Assembly (NCBI GenBank): GCA_964030475.1
Contig: CAXIPT010000008.1
Span: forward strand, 1,744,086-1,808,085
DNA: 64,000 nucleotides
DNA from: Tethya wilhelma
Lineage: Eukaryota; Porifera; Demospongiae; Tethyida; Tethyidae
Reading direction: 5' to 3'
The translations under genes were made by a program, and so were the position numbers. The first letter of the stretch is position 1. Each line of letters opens with the position of its first letter. A model generated the notes under the pieces. The model did not search any database. It saw only the letters and a program-made list of their open reading frames with translations, and had not been told where the DNA came from. Below are positions 1 to 21,418 of the stretch, piece by piece.

Positions 1-54
<54 letters not shown>
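1..54. repeat. (CA)n microsatellite
   Basis: The window opens inside an uninterrupted dinucleotide CA run. Its left end lies outside the window. Confidence 0.98.
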
Positions 55-56
<2 letters not shown>

Positions 57-158
57 CTCAATATGGAGAGAGTAATATTGCTGATGACAATTGTTGTGAT
101 TGTACAAAATTTTGATGGATATATACAAAATCATACATGGTGAATGAGCTAGTGTGAA

Positions 159-1658
159 TTAACAGATACAAGTTGACTTTCCAGAAATATATGATGCCAA
201 ACATTGTTTATTATAATCATTTATTATCCATGAATGATATGAATGTGGTATAGGTTTGACAAAAGCTGCATTTATTGAAAATGAGCTTTCAGCATGAACA
301 ATCACTTTGGCATCAGCCATTGTTAAAAAATCAAGCCATGTATCAATACGGTCTTTATTCAAATGACATTTCCTATCACTTTGTGTCGAATGAATCAATG
401 TCAAGTTTCCTATTTTGATATTCTCATCATTAAAATGTCTAATGGCTAAATTCTGAACTAAAGGAGAGTCAGTACTAAGGTAGACTGGTGCTGCACTCCC
501 TAAGATTTTATTTCTTAAATCAATTCCATGCTGAATTATGCATTTCCAATCCTTTGGACTTGAAAACATCTTCCAGCCTTCAGAATAAAACCGTGTACCC
601 CAGAATTCCTTGTTCTTTGCACCTAAGAATCCCGTACGAAGATGAATTACTAAATAGTTTCTCTTGTACAAATCAAGTGAGTTTTGGTACTTCTTGACCC
701 TTGACTGTAGTTTCTCTGAAAAACCAAAAAGGTATGTAAATAATGTGTGGCTTACGTACAACCAAGCATTTGTTGCTTTCAATCTTCCATTACTGATCTC
801 TGGAATTTCCATCCAGTGATGTACTCCTAGTCTATGTAACATGGTGTACCATAGTGGTCTGTGATCAGTATACACAGTATCATTGGTTGACTCATAAAGA
901 ATTTGCCTCACTCCTAAACTCTCCAGTCCTTTCAGAATATGCACACCCTGATCTTGAAATGATGATTTGCCTATAGACATGACATCAGCTACAACTTGAC
1001 CAGTGACAGTTATGTGTTGTTCTTCACTAAACAGGATCTCTCCAAAGTGATCAAATTCTTTCTTTGTCCATCCAAACCCCCATAGAGACCTCTTGCCACC
1101 TCCATCAAACACATGATGTGTGCATGAATGAACATCCATATCATTACACATACCTACACTCTTGTTGAAATATTTTGATTGTATTTTGTTAGGAATAAGG
1201 TAATTGGAAGTTTGTTGTAATTTTTCATCCCAGTATATTGTGAAGAGACGTCCAGAGATCATAGCTAGAAGAAAGAAGTACTGAATCCTGAGGAGTTGAT
1301 CTCCTATACCAGAGCAACGCTCTTGAGAACAGGCCCAAGTCAATGTCTTTACATTATGACTTTCTGGAGATGACTTGAGCTGGTGTAGTTTTGTGTGATG
1401 AAATTCAGTGTATTGCTTCAGAGCATTTATGAATATCTTCCATTGTTTTCTTGCTTTAAAGGGATTATCATCTGGCTTGGAATAATCAACCAAAATACTA
1501 GTGTCTTCAGTCACATTTGATTCCAAGCTAGAGTTATGAAAACATGAGCCTGATTTTTTGGTTATAATTCCACCATACAAATACAATGAAATCACTGATA
1601 CTACACACAAACAAAATACAAAACACCTTTGAGAGTGGTGTTTGTATACCTTCATCAT
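159..1658 (-). CDS. Type II membrane glycosyltransferase, fucosyltransferase-like
   Basis: A single-exon frame of 499 residues starting at a double methionine. It has a short basic cytoplasmic N-terminus, one hydrophobic segment at about residues 11-30 (signal anchor), then a luminal stem and catalytic region, the usual Golgi type II layout. The motif CSGIGDQLLRIQYFFLLA (about residues 115-132) resembles the nucleotide-sugar-binding start of plant-type and related fucosyltransferases (G-x-G-[DN]-R-[LM]-L). VIHLRTGFLGA further on resembles the H-x-R-x-G motif of GDP-fucose enzymes, and HAESSFSINAAFV near the C-terminus resembles the last conserved block. Many cysteines and N-x-[ST] sites fit a secretory protein. 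The substrate cannot be told. It is divergent from the PARP4 gene, with a spacer of about 240 bp. It could instead be another GT-B family with the same motifs. Confidence 0.7.
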   Translation of the reverse strand: MMKVYKHHSQRCFVFCLCVVSVISLYLYGGIITKKSGSCFHNSSLESNVTEDTSILVDYSKPDDNPFKARKQWKIFINALKQYTEFHHTKLHQLKSSPESHNVKTLTWACSQERCSGIGDQLLRIQYFFLLAMISGRLFTIYWDEKLQQTSNYLIPNKIQSKYFNKSVGMCNDMDVHSCTHHVFDGGGKRSLWGFGWTKKEFDHFGEILFSEEQHITVTGQVVADVMSIGKSSFQDQGVHILKGLESLGVRQILYESTNDTVYTDHRPLWYTMLHRLGVHHWMEIPEISNGRLKATNAWLYVSHTLFTYLFGFSEKLQSRVKKYQNSLDLYKRNYLVIHLRTGFLGAKNKEFWGTRFYSEGWKMFSSPKDWKCIIQHGIDLRNKILGSAAPVYLSTDSPLVQNLAIRHFNDENIKIGNLTLIHSTQSDRKCHLNKDRIDTWLDFLTMADAKVIVHAESSFSINAAFVKPIPHSYHSWIINDYNKQCLASYISGKSTCIC

Positions 1659-1896
1659 TACTATTATAATAATCCAGCTATTAGATATACAATTATGACT
1701 TTCTTGAGTTATAAATCTATCTTGAGGACTAAAGCTCGACTCGTCCCGATTCCCAGGCCATTAGCGCATGGCGCGTACGCATGCGCAAAAACCTAATCGG
1801 AAGGTCGTGTAAAGTAGGTGGACCCCAAGGGTCAAAGTTCACAATCACAATTTTTATCAGGGCCGAAACTGAGCTGCACAGTGATCAAGAGTGGCA
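1659..1896. promoter_or_regulatory. Divergent promoter spacer between glycosyltransferase and PARP4 genes
   Basis: The spacer between two head-to-head start codons holds a GC-rich patch at about 1764-1788 with GCGCATGGCGCG followed by ACGCATGCGCA. The second matches the NRF-1 palindrome (YGCGCAYGCGCR) well, an element known from TATA-less bidirectional animal promoters. No TATA box is evident. Use as a shared promoter is inferred from position and motif. Confidence 0.5.
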
Positions 1897-12202
<10,306 letters not shown>

Positions 12203-12484
12203 ATAAAGGTTACATGATAGTTACTAGCAGTTAACTATTTAACATTAATGTTCCATTTCTGTGTTTTCAATTTGCTCCATAAATAATCTGTAATCATGGA
12301 TATGTAGCTTACTGTAATTGAACCTCCCGCCCTAGTGTCGCTGTCATTTGAATTTCCCGCCCTATAGACTAGTTTCCAAATGACTGGACATGTACCCTGT
12401 TGACCTTGTTCCAATCCATTCTGGTTGAATAAACAGCTGCATGCTGTATTATTAATATAAATTTATAACTTCGAGTTTGTCAGA
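12203..12484 (+). promoter_or_regulatory. Intergenic spacer and likely PFK promoter with paired CCCGCCCTA motifs
   Basis: Spacer between the PARP4 stop and the first PFK-like ATG. Two copies of CCCGCCCTA lie about 30 bp apart, as CTCCCGCCCTAG (12324-12335) and TTTCCCGCCCTAT (12353-12365). The second resembles an E2F site (TTTSSCGC). A polyadenylation-like AATAAA also occurs at about 12429. Function is inferred from position only. Confidence 0.35.
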
Positions 12485-12979
12485 ATGAGTAAAGGAAACA
12501 ACCAGAAAAGGCCCGTGCCGTTTCCCCAGACCCCTCGAAGTGCTGAGACTTCAGTTCCGCCACCACCGAAGGACCAACTGCAGTACACTCCAGTGTATTT
12601 CACCCAGAAACCTGAGCAAAGTGGTTCTACTAACTCTTTACCTGCTTTGGAGGCGGTAGCAATGTCCGAATACAAATGTGTGGGGACCAAAGTATCTTTC
12701 AGTCAATCGGTTAAACCTCGCTCAGACGCTAAAGCAATCGGTGTGTTCACGAGTGGAGGAGATGCCCAGGGCATGAATGCAGCGTTGAGAGCTATTGTAA
12801 GAGTCACAATTTCTAATGACATGAAAGCCTTTGCCATTTATGAAGGGTACCAGGGTCTCGTGGAAGGTGGTGACAAAATAAGAGAGATTACCTGGAGCAT
12901 GGTGTCTGGAATTATCCACAAAGGTGGTACAGTCGTTGGCACAGCACGATGCCAGGCATTTCGTGAAAGAGAAGGTTGA
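12485..12979 (+). pseudogene. Duplicated 5' part of phosphofructokinase, ended by TGA
   Basis: The frame begins [19 protein letters not shown], reads into the PFK N-terminal lobe ([20 protein letters not shown]), and stops at TGA 12977-12979. The matching codon in the second copy (13625-13627) is CGA. Past the stop the same frame stays homologous to 13142, then restarts at the N-terminal extension. If the genome is as written, translation from this ATG yields about 164 residues without the catalytic core. Confidence 0.75.
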
Positions 12980-13790
12980 CTGAAGGCTGCTGAAAATCTC
13001 ATCAAGAAAGGCATAAACAATCTTGCCATAATAGGAGGTGATGGGAGTCTAACGGGCGCCAATATCTTCAAAGAAGAATGGGCCGGTCTTGTGAAGGAGC
13101 TGGTGGAAAAGAAAAGAATAACGGAGAAAGAAGCTGGCAAGTTAAACAACCAGAAAAGGCCCGTGCCGTTTCCCCAGACCCCTCGAAGTGCTGAGACTTC
13201 AGTTCCGCCACCACCGAAGGACCAACTGCAGTACACTCCAGTGTATTTCACCCAGAAACCTGAGCAAAGTGGTTCTACTAACTCTTTACCTGCTTTGGAG
13301 GCGGTAGCAATGTCCGAATACAAATGTGTGGGGACCAAAGTATCTTTCAGTCAATCGGTTAAACCTCGCTCAGACGCTAAAGCAATCGGTGTGTTCACGA
13401 GTGGAGGAGATGCCCAGGGCATGAATGCAGCGTTGAGAGCTATTGTAAGAGTCACAATTTCTAATGACATGAAAGCCTTTGCCATTTATGAAGGGTACCA
13501 GGGTCTCGTGGAAGGTGGTGACAAAATAAGAGAGATTACCTGGAGCATGGTGTCTGGAATTATCCACAAAGGTGGTACAGTCGTTGGCACAGCACGATGC
13601 CAGGCATTTCGTGAAAGAGAAGGTCGACTGAAGGCTGCTGAAAATCTCATCAAGAAAGGCATAAACAATCTTGCCATAATAGGAGGTGATGGGAGTCTAA
13701 CGGGCGCCAATATCTTCAAAGAAGAATGGGCCGGTCTTGTGAAGGAGCTGGTGGAAAAGAAAAGAATAACGGAGAAAGAAGCTGGCAAGT
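12496..13790 (+). repeat. 648-bp direct tandem duplication (216 codons)
   Basis: 12496-13142 and 13144-13790 are the same sequence at an offset of 648. By eye they differ only at 12977 (T) versus 13625 (C). The offset is a multiple of three, so the frame continues through the junction at 13141-13144, where one extra T sits. The near-identity means the event is very recent or an assembly effect of two haplotypes. Confidence 0.9.
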
Positions 13791-15688
13791 GTAAGTACCT
13801 CAACATCGTGGGAATCGTTGGCTCCATTGACAATGACATGTGTGGAACAGACATGACCATTGGCACAGATTCCGCTCTTCATCGCATCATAGAGGCCGTC
13901 GACTGCCTCACTAGCACAGCTGCCAGTCACCAGCGGAGCTTTGTTCTTGAAGTTATGGGCAGGCATTGTGGGTACCTAGCTCTAATGGCGGGCATTGCTG
14001 GAGGTGCAGATTGGGTGCTGATACCTGAGAAGCCACCTGCACCTGGCTGGGAAGATGCCATGTGTAAGAAGGTGACATTCTGTCGCCAGCAAGGTCGTCG
14101 TCACAGTCTGGTGATCGTGTCTGAGGGAGCCGTGGACACCAACAACAAGCCAATCACATCAAAGTATGTGAAGGATGTCCTCGATAAGCAGCTCGGCCAC
14201 GACACCCGAATCACTGTCCTGGGACACGTTCAACGAGGGGGGAAACCGTCAGCCTACGATCGTGCTACTGGGTGCAGAATGGGAGCTGCCGCTGCTCTTA
14301 CTCTGATCAGTGCTGAAAGTGAAGCACCCCCACAGATGATCGGCATCCAAGGAAACGTCATAGTGCAAGTGCCTCTCATGGATTGTGTCAAGCGCACTAG
14401 GGCTATCGACAAGGCCATGTGTGAGTGCAACTTCAAACGTGCTCTAGAGCTGAGGGGAGATGGATTTCATCGCAGTATCAAAGTGTTGAAGAGGCTTGAA
14501 TCCTGTGGCACCTCTCACTGTCAAGGTGACTCCCCCACAACACCCACTGGGCCATCTAACTTCCGTTTGGCTGTCATGACCATCGGTGCGCCAGCGGCTG
14601 GAATGAACAGCTGCAGCAGAGCCTTTGTGAGACTCCTCCTCTATCAAGGACATAAGGTGTTTGGAATCGAGGAGGGATTCAATGGGCTCTTGAATGACGA
14701 CGTTCACGAGATGACTTGGAAAGAAGTTGATGACTGGGCCTCGGTCGGTGGATCTCATCTTGGCACCAACCGTACCATACCCACGGAGCACACACTGCCG
14801 GAGATCGCAGCAAAGTTTGGTGAGCACAAGATCCAAGGCCTGCTCATCATCGGAGGCTTTGAGGCCTACGAGAGTCTTATGGTACTTGAAAAGAATCGCC
14901 AGCTCTACACAGCCTTCCGCATACCCCTCCTGGGGGTCTCTGCTACCATCAGTAACAATGTCCCAGGCACTGATTTCAGCCTTGGTTGCGACACGGCCCT
15001 CAACATGATCACTGGTGCCATGGATACCCTCAAGCAGTCAGCCCACGCCAGCAGAAAGAGAGTGTTTGTGGTGGAAACGATGGGTGGCTACTGTGGCTAC
15101 CTGGCCACCATGGCAGCAATGGCCGGAGGTGCCGATGCAGCGTATATTTTTGAAGAAAAATTCACCATTGGTGATTTGCAGAGAGATATTCGGTACATGG
15201 TGGGCAAGTTCCGAGACGGCCTCCAGCGAGGAATGCTCCTCAGAAATGAGTACTGCAACGTCAACTACACCACAGAGTTCATCAGCCAGCTCCTTGAGGA
15301 AGAAGGCAAGGGGATGTTTGTGGCTCGTACCCTGGTCCTTGGTCACCTCCAACAAGGGGAGAATCCCAGTCCATTCGATCGTATTCTTGGGGTCAAGTAT
15401 GCTTCGCACGCTGTTGACTTCATGATTGAACATATCAGCAAGAACATTGTTGGACAAGCTGGTAAAGTTCGAGCTACTGGCAAGGAATCAGCTTGCATGC
15501 TTGGTGTTCATGGGACGTCTTTTGAAGCCGTTCCTCTTCAAGACCTAGCTGAGAACACTGACTTTAAGTACCGCATTCCCAAGAACCAGTGGTGGACAAG
15601 ACTGCGTCCCCTCATTAGTGTCCTGGCCAAGCACAAGGAGCATGTCTTTCTTGGCGAGGAAGAACCTAAAGAAACTGAAGTAGATTAA
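13310..15688 (+). CDS. ATP-dependent 6-phosphofructokinase, animal two-lobe type
   Basis: Phosphorylates fructose 6-phosphate, the committed step of glycolysis, in the cytosol. The first in-frame ATG after the upstream stop (13310, [10 protein letters not shown]) gives 792 residues, near the usual animal length of about 780. The N-terminal lobe has [26 protein letters not shown], the catalytic GSIDNDMCGTD, EVMGRHCGYLA and GHVQRGGKPSAYDR. The C-terminal lobe repeats the fold with altered motifs (IGAPAAGMNS, ISNNVPGTD, ETMGGYCGYLATMA), as in regulatory halves. There is no intron, unlike most neighbours. The true start may be upstream, since the duplicated extension is proline-rich and in frame. 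The gene is intact from 13310 even though the first copy is broken. Confidence 0.88.
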   Translation: MSEYKCVGTKVSFSQSVKPRSDAKAIGVFTSGGDAQGMNAALRAIVRVTISNDMKAFAIYEGYQGLVEGGDKIREITWSMVSGIIHKGGTVVGTARCQAFREREGRLKAAENLIKKGINNLAIIGGDGSLTGANIFKEEWAGLVKELVEKKRITEKEAGKCKYLNIVGIVGSIDNDMCGTDMTIGTDSALHRIIEAVDCLTSTAASHQRSFVLEVMGRHCGYLALMAGIAGGADWVLIPEKPPAPGWEDAMCKKVTFCRQQGRRHSLVIVSEGAVDTNNKPITSKYVKDVLDKQLGHDTRITVLGHVQRGGKPSAYDRATGCRMGAAAALTLISAESEAPPQMIGIQGNVIVQVPLMDCVKRTRAIDKAMCECNFKRALELRGDGFHRSIKVLKRLESCGTSHCQGDSPTTPTGPSNFRLAVMTIGAPAAGMNSCSRAFVRLLLYQGHKVFGIEEGFNGLLNDDVHEMTWKEVDDWASVGGSHLGTNRTIPTEHTLPEIAAKFGEHKIQGLLIIGGFEAYESLMVLEKNRQLYTAFRIPLLGVSATISNNVPGTDFSLGCDTALNMITGAMDTLKQSAHASRKRVFVVETMGGYCGYLATMAAMAGGADAAYIFEEKFTIGDLQRDIRYMVGKFRDGLQRGMLLRNEYCNVNYTTEFISQLLEEEGKGMFVARTLVLGHLQQGENPSPFDRILGVKYASHAVDFMIEHISKNIVGQAGKVRATGKESACMLGVHGTSFEAVPLQDLAENTDFKYRIPKNQWWTRLRPLISVLAKHKEHVFLGEEEPKETEVD

Positions 15689-16208
15689 CATTAGGTCAAC
15701 AATTGTGCATAGCTGTAGATGAGCCGTCCTTTATATAGTGGTATTGTCATTGTGTTTATCTATGACATGTTTTTAGTGCTAGTATTCGCTATTTATATAT
15801 GTTTTGTTTGCTGGTTAATGGTTTTGCTCAACATAATAATTATCATGCATGCATGGTAGTCATATTATATCAACTGATTACATGCAATAGTATTATATTA
15901 ATATTGTTTTAGATTCTTAATTTTTTTTCTGCTGAACATGTATATAATTGTCTAGTGACATATCTTTAATTGTGTAATTATGCATGTCATGTCACAGGCT
16001 GGAATTCAAATTCCCTATAACCATTATAATTATTATATCATTTTTGTGCCATAATAGTACGATCCTGATTGCATGCACATGCATAATAAATGTCATTGCT
16101 CAGAGTTCATGTACTGGAAGGCATGCATACATTATGTCAATGATTTTGCATATGAACCAATAATTATTATTATACAAAAAAAGGTCACAATACTACATGG
16201 TTCAACGA
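15689..16208. other. AT-rich intergenic stretch, no gene seen
   Basis: Between two convergent genes (PFK and the DPY19-like gene). The sequence is very AT-rich with ATTATTAT runs. No open frame or element could be supported; it probably holds both 3' untranslated regions. Confidence 0.6.
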
Positions 16209-18918
16209 TCAGGATCGAATGTGACCTAACTTGTACACATCAAATGTTGGATTCTGAAACACATGAGTGAACAGGCTGTTGTGATACCTCACTACCTTAC
16301 AGAATCTTTGATGATGGATGTCATCAACAATACAATCACTTGAACTGTCAATGGCATGATTTCTTGAAACTGTGTCCAGTATGTTGGTCAGGGTACACAA
16401 CTGACTTGAGTCGGAATAGCAGATACTGGTTTCAATGATCACGTAGTCTGCTCCATAGGTTCTTAACATGGTAAACACTTGTTCTGGTGGGCTTTCTGCA
16501 TAGATTTGGTACACCTACAGTGGTGAGTGGTTTGGTGTGGGTGGAGCCAGTGAGGTTGATTAGTGGTATAATAAGGTGATGGAGAAATAACTGATGGTAG
16601 TGTGTGCTTGTTCCACTGAGTAGTCCATATAGCCTCATAAACCAACCTTCAGCATGTACAGCATGCGGGGAGGGCCTGGTTTATGAGGCTATAGTCTATA
16701 TACATGATGCTGTGTTCACTACTACTTCTCCTGTGTCTAGTGGTATGAGTAATAAAAAACTTCCACTATTTGAGTTTCAATTTACTATTGTTTCTCTTAC
16801 AAATTCATTACAGTTTCCTTTGGATGCACAACCACTGTTGACAAATAATGTCAATTGTATTATAGATATTGTGCCTGGCTCAAATGTACAGCCAATTACA
16901 ACATTATGCCGATTGGCCAATTTGTTCCGTACAGGGGTAAACTTCACATACCTGTAACGTTCTATCTCGGAGATTCTTGTTCTCATAATGAGGGTGATTG
17001 GTGATGGTCCTTCCAGTGCACAGTTTAGCTCCTGCCATGAGTTGCATGCTCCCTGCAAACACAGCCTGTCTAGGAGTCTTGGAGCTGATCCACTGCATCA
17101 GCTCTACTGTGTCGGGATCATGAAACTCTCTTAACTCTGAAAGCTCTAATACAGTGGCTGGATATTCCTGTGGGGCACATGGGATGTGGCTAACATACCA
17201 TAATACTCAATGGTACATACATACCCTTATGAAGACTGTTGTAATGAGGGAAAATACAGCAATAGCATGGACTATGTGTGCCTGTATTAAAAGAGAGAAA
17301 TCAGAATAATTGGAGTATGCTGCTATTTTAAATAGTTGCTCACATACCATGTTTTTGTCAAGTCCAAGTATGTCTCCTAGCTTTTGTTTAACTTTAATGT
17401 GTGCTATTCCTGCTCCTGCTAATACACACATATGGGGCACCCATAACACTTTGAACCTCTGAACAAAGATAGCCACTAGTCCAAACAGTATGCTCAGCAA
17501 CACATGGAAGGCAAATGTAGATGAATTGTATAGTCCATCTTCAATAGTACATTCACCATCCAATGTTGAACTGAGTAGGTTAACAATTGAGCTAATTAAA
17601 TTTCAGGTGTATAGGTAATATTATAGTACCTCTGTTGAGAGCTAAGTCTTCTCCTCATGGAAATTGTCAGCAAAACAGATGCTACAACTATTGTTAGCAT
17701 GTAACATGGTAGGAGCAGAGTACTAGATAATCTCAAGATGGTCCCTCTGGATATGAACTGGAAGGCTGGCTCACAGAGGTAGAGCAGGGAGTCAAAATCT
17801 CCACTGCATGGCAATATATTATTATAACAATCATCGTTGTTATAATGTAATAACAATGACAAACCTTGATGATGCATTGGGAGATAAAATTTGAAGTTTT
17901 GCTAGGAAAAATTTAAAAACATGATCATCTTCTGTGACATGAAGCAGCAGCTGTTGAGATTGGAAGGTGAAAATGATGACATAAATAAAAATAATACTAT
18001 GTGACAATTGTATAGCAGGTATTCTTTCTAGTCATGGCCACCAATCTATCATGCAGTGATCTAACCAATATATACGCTTGTGACAATGGCTATCATTATA
18101 ATAATATTAGCAATGAAATTGTGGGCACAGAGCAACCACAGTTGTGAGCTAAAGCTCAGATTTAGAACCACCAGTAATGCTAGCTTTAGAGTTTAGCTTG
18201 GGAATACATGTACCTTAAGAACAGCTGTAGACAGTATTGTAAGGACACCAATAACCAGCAGTGCCACCAACTTTGTGAAGCTTATCCATAAATTATGACG
18301 CCTCCCTGAGTGGCCCACAGCATAGTAATGCTATAAGATAATGACGGTAATGACAATATAATAAGACTTAGTGACAGTAGCACTCCAACTATATCTATTT
18401 AGTACCTCAAATGCAAACACCACACTTGCTCCAATGGCTAGGTTGAAAGAGAGTGAGGATATCAGTGAAAAGTTGAAGAATTGAAGCAAACAAACTAGAA
18501 GTAACACAAAGGAGTGACACCAGAGCAGACTCCGGACCTAGATGAATTAATGAGCATCTTTCCCAAATACATAGACTAGCTATCAAACAGCCTATACCTT
18601 AATCATTGGGACAAGTGAAGTTGTGTAGAGGAACAAAAGAGCAATACCTTCCAACAATAGGATGAACTGACCAAACTGCCAGAACAATGTCACACAGAGA
18701 CCACAGATACACACAAGACCCAGGCCAACCCACTGCAAAAATTAATAAAACAAAAACAATAATTACTTAACTTACTGAAACTATGTACCTGCTTCCATGC
18801 TGAACCCCAGCTAGATCTCTTGAGGTAGATAGTGATGAAGAGAATGTGTAGTGCAACAAATGGAAGGGCAAAAGATTCTCGTAATGGAACAGAAAACTCC
18901 ACTCGTGTAGCATCTTCC

Positions 18919-19003
<85 letters not shown>

Positions 19004-19274
19004 NCACACACACACACACACACACACATACACACACACATTACAGTAAACTTCCAACAAAATTCTTGCATTACTTCAAGTGGACAGCATGAGGGCTGAT
19101 GCGCTATAACTTTTTTCAAAGCCATCACATAATTATTACTAAGTAAATAGAACTGTAATACTACGTATTCCACTAGTAATATCAAACACTTAAAGTGCAT
19201 TTAAACTTGTTGAAATACTACTGTTGCTTAGCAACTTCCAACAAACACACACGTATATACAATATGTACACGCA

Positions 19275-19326
<52 letters not shown>

Positions 19327-21418
19327 GATTACAACCAAAACACAGGTGTGCATGTAATAGTGTACAATAGAAATAAATATGTATTTGTATAATAATTCCA
19401 CAGGATACTGTACACCTGTTAGATACTGGAGATAATATTTCTATAATTTTTATTATCATAACAGTCAGATAAGTGTGGGTTGTACCATACTCAAGCTTCC
19501 TGTAAGTCCTTATTCAACAATTCCATAAACAGGAAGCCTGGCTACCCAGCAGTGATGATAGAAACACTTGATCATTAGCTTCCAAACATGTATCATAATT
19601 ATTAATGCTAATACATGTGCATGTACATAAGACATGAGTCTATCAATCTGCATGACCAGCTACAACTCCTGGAATGCATACCCCATTAATTCTCCAGACA
19701 ACAATACTACACACAAATACCTGTTGAAGAAAAAGAATGTAAAACAGAGAAGACCTCCAACAGCTAAGGCACTGCCTGAGAGCAACCATGCAGTAGAGTA
19801 GAGGGCAAACACGTACACACCTTGAAGAGCAAACACAGCATTGACGTAGAAAGATATAGGTTTCATATTGATTACACCCTAAAAGAAGAGATCAGTATCA
19901 TACAAAATTGATTGAACATTACTGTACAGTCCTTACATAGAATGCTAGCAATCGATACACAATGGCTAGAATAATCTCCTGAAAGATATTGAATCTCTTC
20001 ACGATGTTGATGGAGTCCAAACTCTCAGTTGAATTGTCATGTAGCAAGCCAAATAGACCTATAAGTTACCATCATTAGGATTCATTAATCACTCATAGTC
20101 ACACTTAATTACATAGCCAATTACTGGGTGTGCGATCTAAAATGGCATGATTCCAAATACATTATTAGTGCTTTCATGAAGCTGATGTGGAGAAGAATGC
20201 AGAAACTCATTGCTCAATTTCTTTGCATACCAATACTGCCTGTGTGGTACCTAGTAACATTAACTTTATTTGCTGCTTGTTACTCTGGAGTGGGTTGACG
20301 ATAACCTACGTCATGACTCCAGTAAAATTCTCATTATGATAACTTCCTAGTAAATTGTAACAATGGAATGAAATACTCTACGCTGAACAGATGCCTGGCA
20401 CCATCGCAAGGATTCAATGCATGCAGCTCAAGTATGCATTCAATACCTGGTATTTCAATGAATTCAGTGCGAAGCCCATATTGCAATACTAGCACTCGAC
20501 AATAACAATTATACCACAATAGTTGTGAAACATTGTTGGTATGTAATAATTATTGCAAGTGGTAACTTCTTTACTGTCATAACTTTAAGCTGTACAAGTG
20601 ATCTAAACTCGTATATACATCCAAACTGGTGTGAATATTGAAGTAATAATAATCAATATTTGGATAAAGACTTGTTGGCAAAAGCAGCCACAATGCAGGA
20701 GAGCTCTCTTGGTGATGCCAGATCGGTAGATTTAATATGTCTGCAGTCATTAGACATACTATAGCTATACCTCACCATAAACAAAACTTAGTAGCTGTGC
20801 AAGTAACAAATCATCCTTAGTACTTATATTAATATTCATGATGACATGCAGACTTAGAACTTTTGTTGGAGAAGTCACACAAACTGATATTGCTATATCT
20901 ATAAGATTGATCTTGGGCCGGCCATGTCTGGATAGAACACAAAATGAAGTAAATTAGTATTTCATATTGACCATACCTTCAAGAAGTGGTGAACCCCCCA
21001 CCAATTGCTTGTAATAAGAATAATACAAACCTGCTTCAGTGCGGAAAGAGATCTCCTGTTTGAGTTGCTGCAGCATCATAGCAAGAATAATTAATGTAAC
21101 ATCAGTCAAGTGAGGTTGAACTGAACAACTTACAGAGATTTGAGAGAACCACAATTCATTCTCATGGAGTTGCTTACTGTGATTGCTGTATATGGCACTA
21201 AAGTAAAATGCTGCAGTTACACTCAACAAAACACAAATAATTGTCAGAGACAACCAAGATGTCTCATTGTTGGCACTGCGGAATAGACTCAACAGTTCAG
21301 ACTGAGAAGAGTGCTTTGGGGAGTCTTTAGTAGCTGCTCGCTTCTTTTTCTTTCTCATTTCTGCTGCAATACCTTCTGAGCATGCGCTGGAATTCCCAAC
21401 CCCCTTTTTACTGGCCAT
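16209..21418 (-). CDS. DPY19L: DPY19-like protein C-mannosyltransferase
   Basis: A multi-exon gene; start ATG at 21418, stop at 16209-16211. The family adds mannose to tryptophan of thrombospondin-type repeats in the ER membrane. The first exon (21134-21418) has a lysine-rich cytoplasmic N-terminus (MRKKKKRAATK) and a first membrane segment. The next holds the family signature FRTEAGLYYSYYK. An exon near 19709-19870 ends FTFFFFNR and splices to the one ending at 18919 (EDATRVEFSVPLRESFALPF), both collinear with DPY19. Several hydrophobic exons follow (17200-18800). Near 17100-16960 come AVFAGSMQLMAGAKLCTG and ITNHPHYE, then the C-terminal exon VYQIYAESPPEQVF with RTYGADYVIIETS. Not every internal exon border was fixed. 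The intron at 18920-19708 carries a long GT microsatellite reaching its acceptor. Confidence 0.85.
16628..16693. repeat. Perfect 17-bp inverted repeat, hairpin-forming
   Basis: TATAGCCTCATAAACCA (16628-16644) and its exact complement (16677-16693) are separated by 32 bases that include CATGTACAGCATG. It lies in an intron of the DPY19-like gene. It looks like a tiny foldback element; no target duplication was identified. Confidence 0.7.
18920..19040. repeat. (CA)n microsatellite with one N (19004)
   Basis: About 120 bp of CA with an ambiguous base at 19004. On the minus strand it is a (GT)n tract ending in TAG directly at a DPY19 exon acceptor (18919/18920). Confidence 0.97.
19277..19325. repeat. 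(CA)n microsatellite
   Basis: A second CA tract in the same DPY19 intron, interrupted by a single AAAC unit. Confidence 0.95.
20060..20976. other. DPY19 intron, no supported exon
   Basis: A gap between the exons encoding the FRTEAGLYYSYYK region and the next luminal exon (VKRFNIFQEIILA, about 19940-20055). A minus-strand frame at 20334-20519 matches nothing I recognise. The stretch is AT-rich; no clear element was seen. Confidence 0.45.

Noticed and set aside
13953..15457. Long minus-strand and shifted frames across phosphofructokinase
   Set aside because: Shadow frames of a strongly coding region; none resembles a protein family.
20334..20519. Minus-strand frame of 61 residues in a DPY19 intron
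   Set aside because: It does not fit the DPY19 sequence order and has no recognisable domain.
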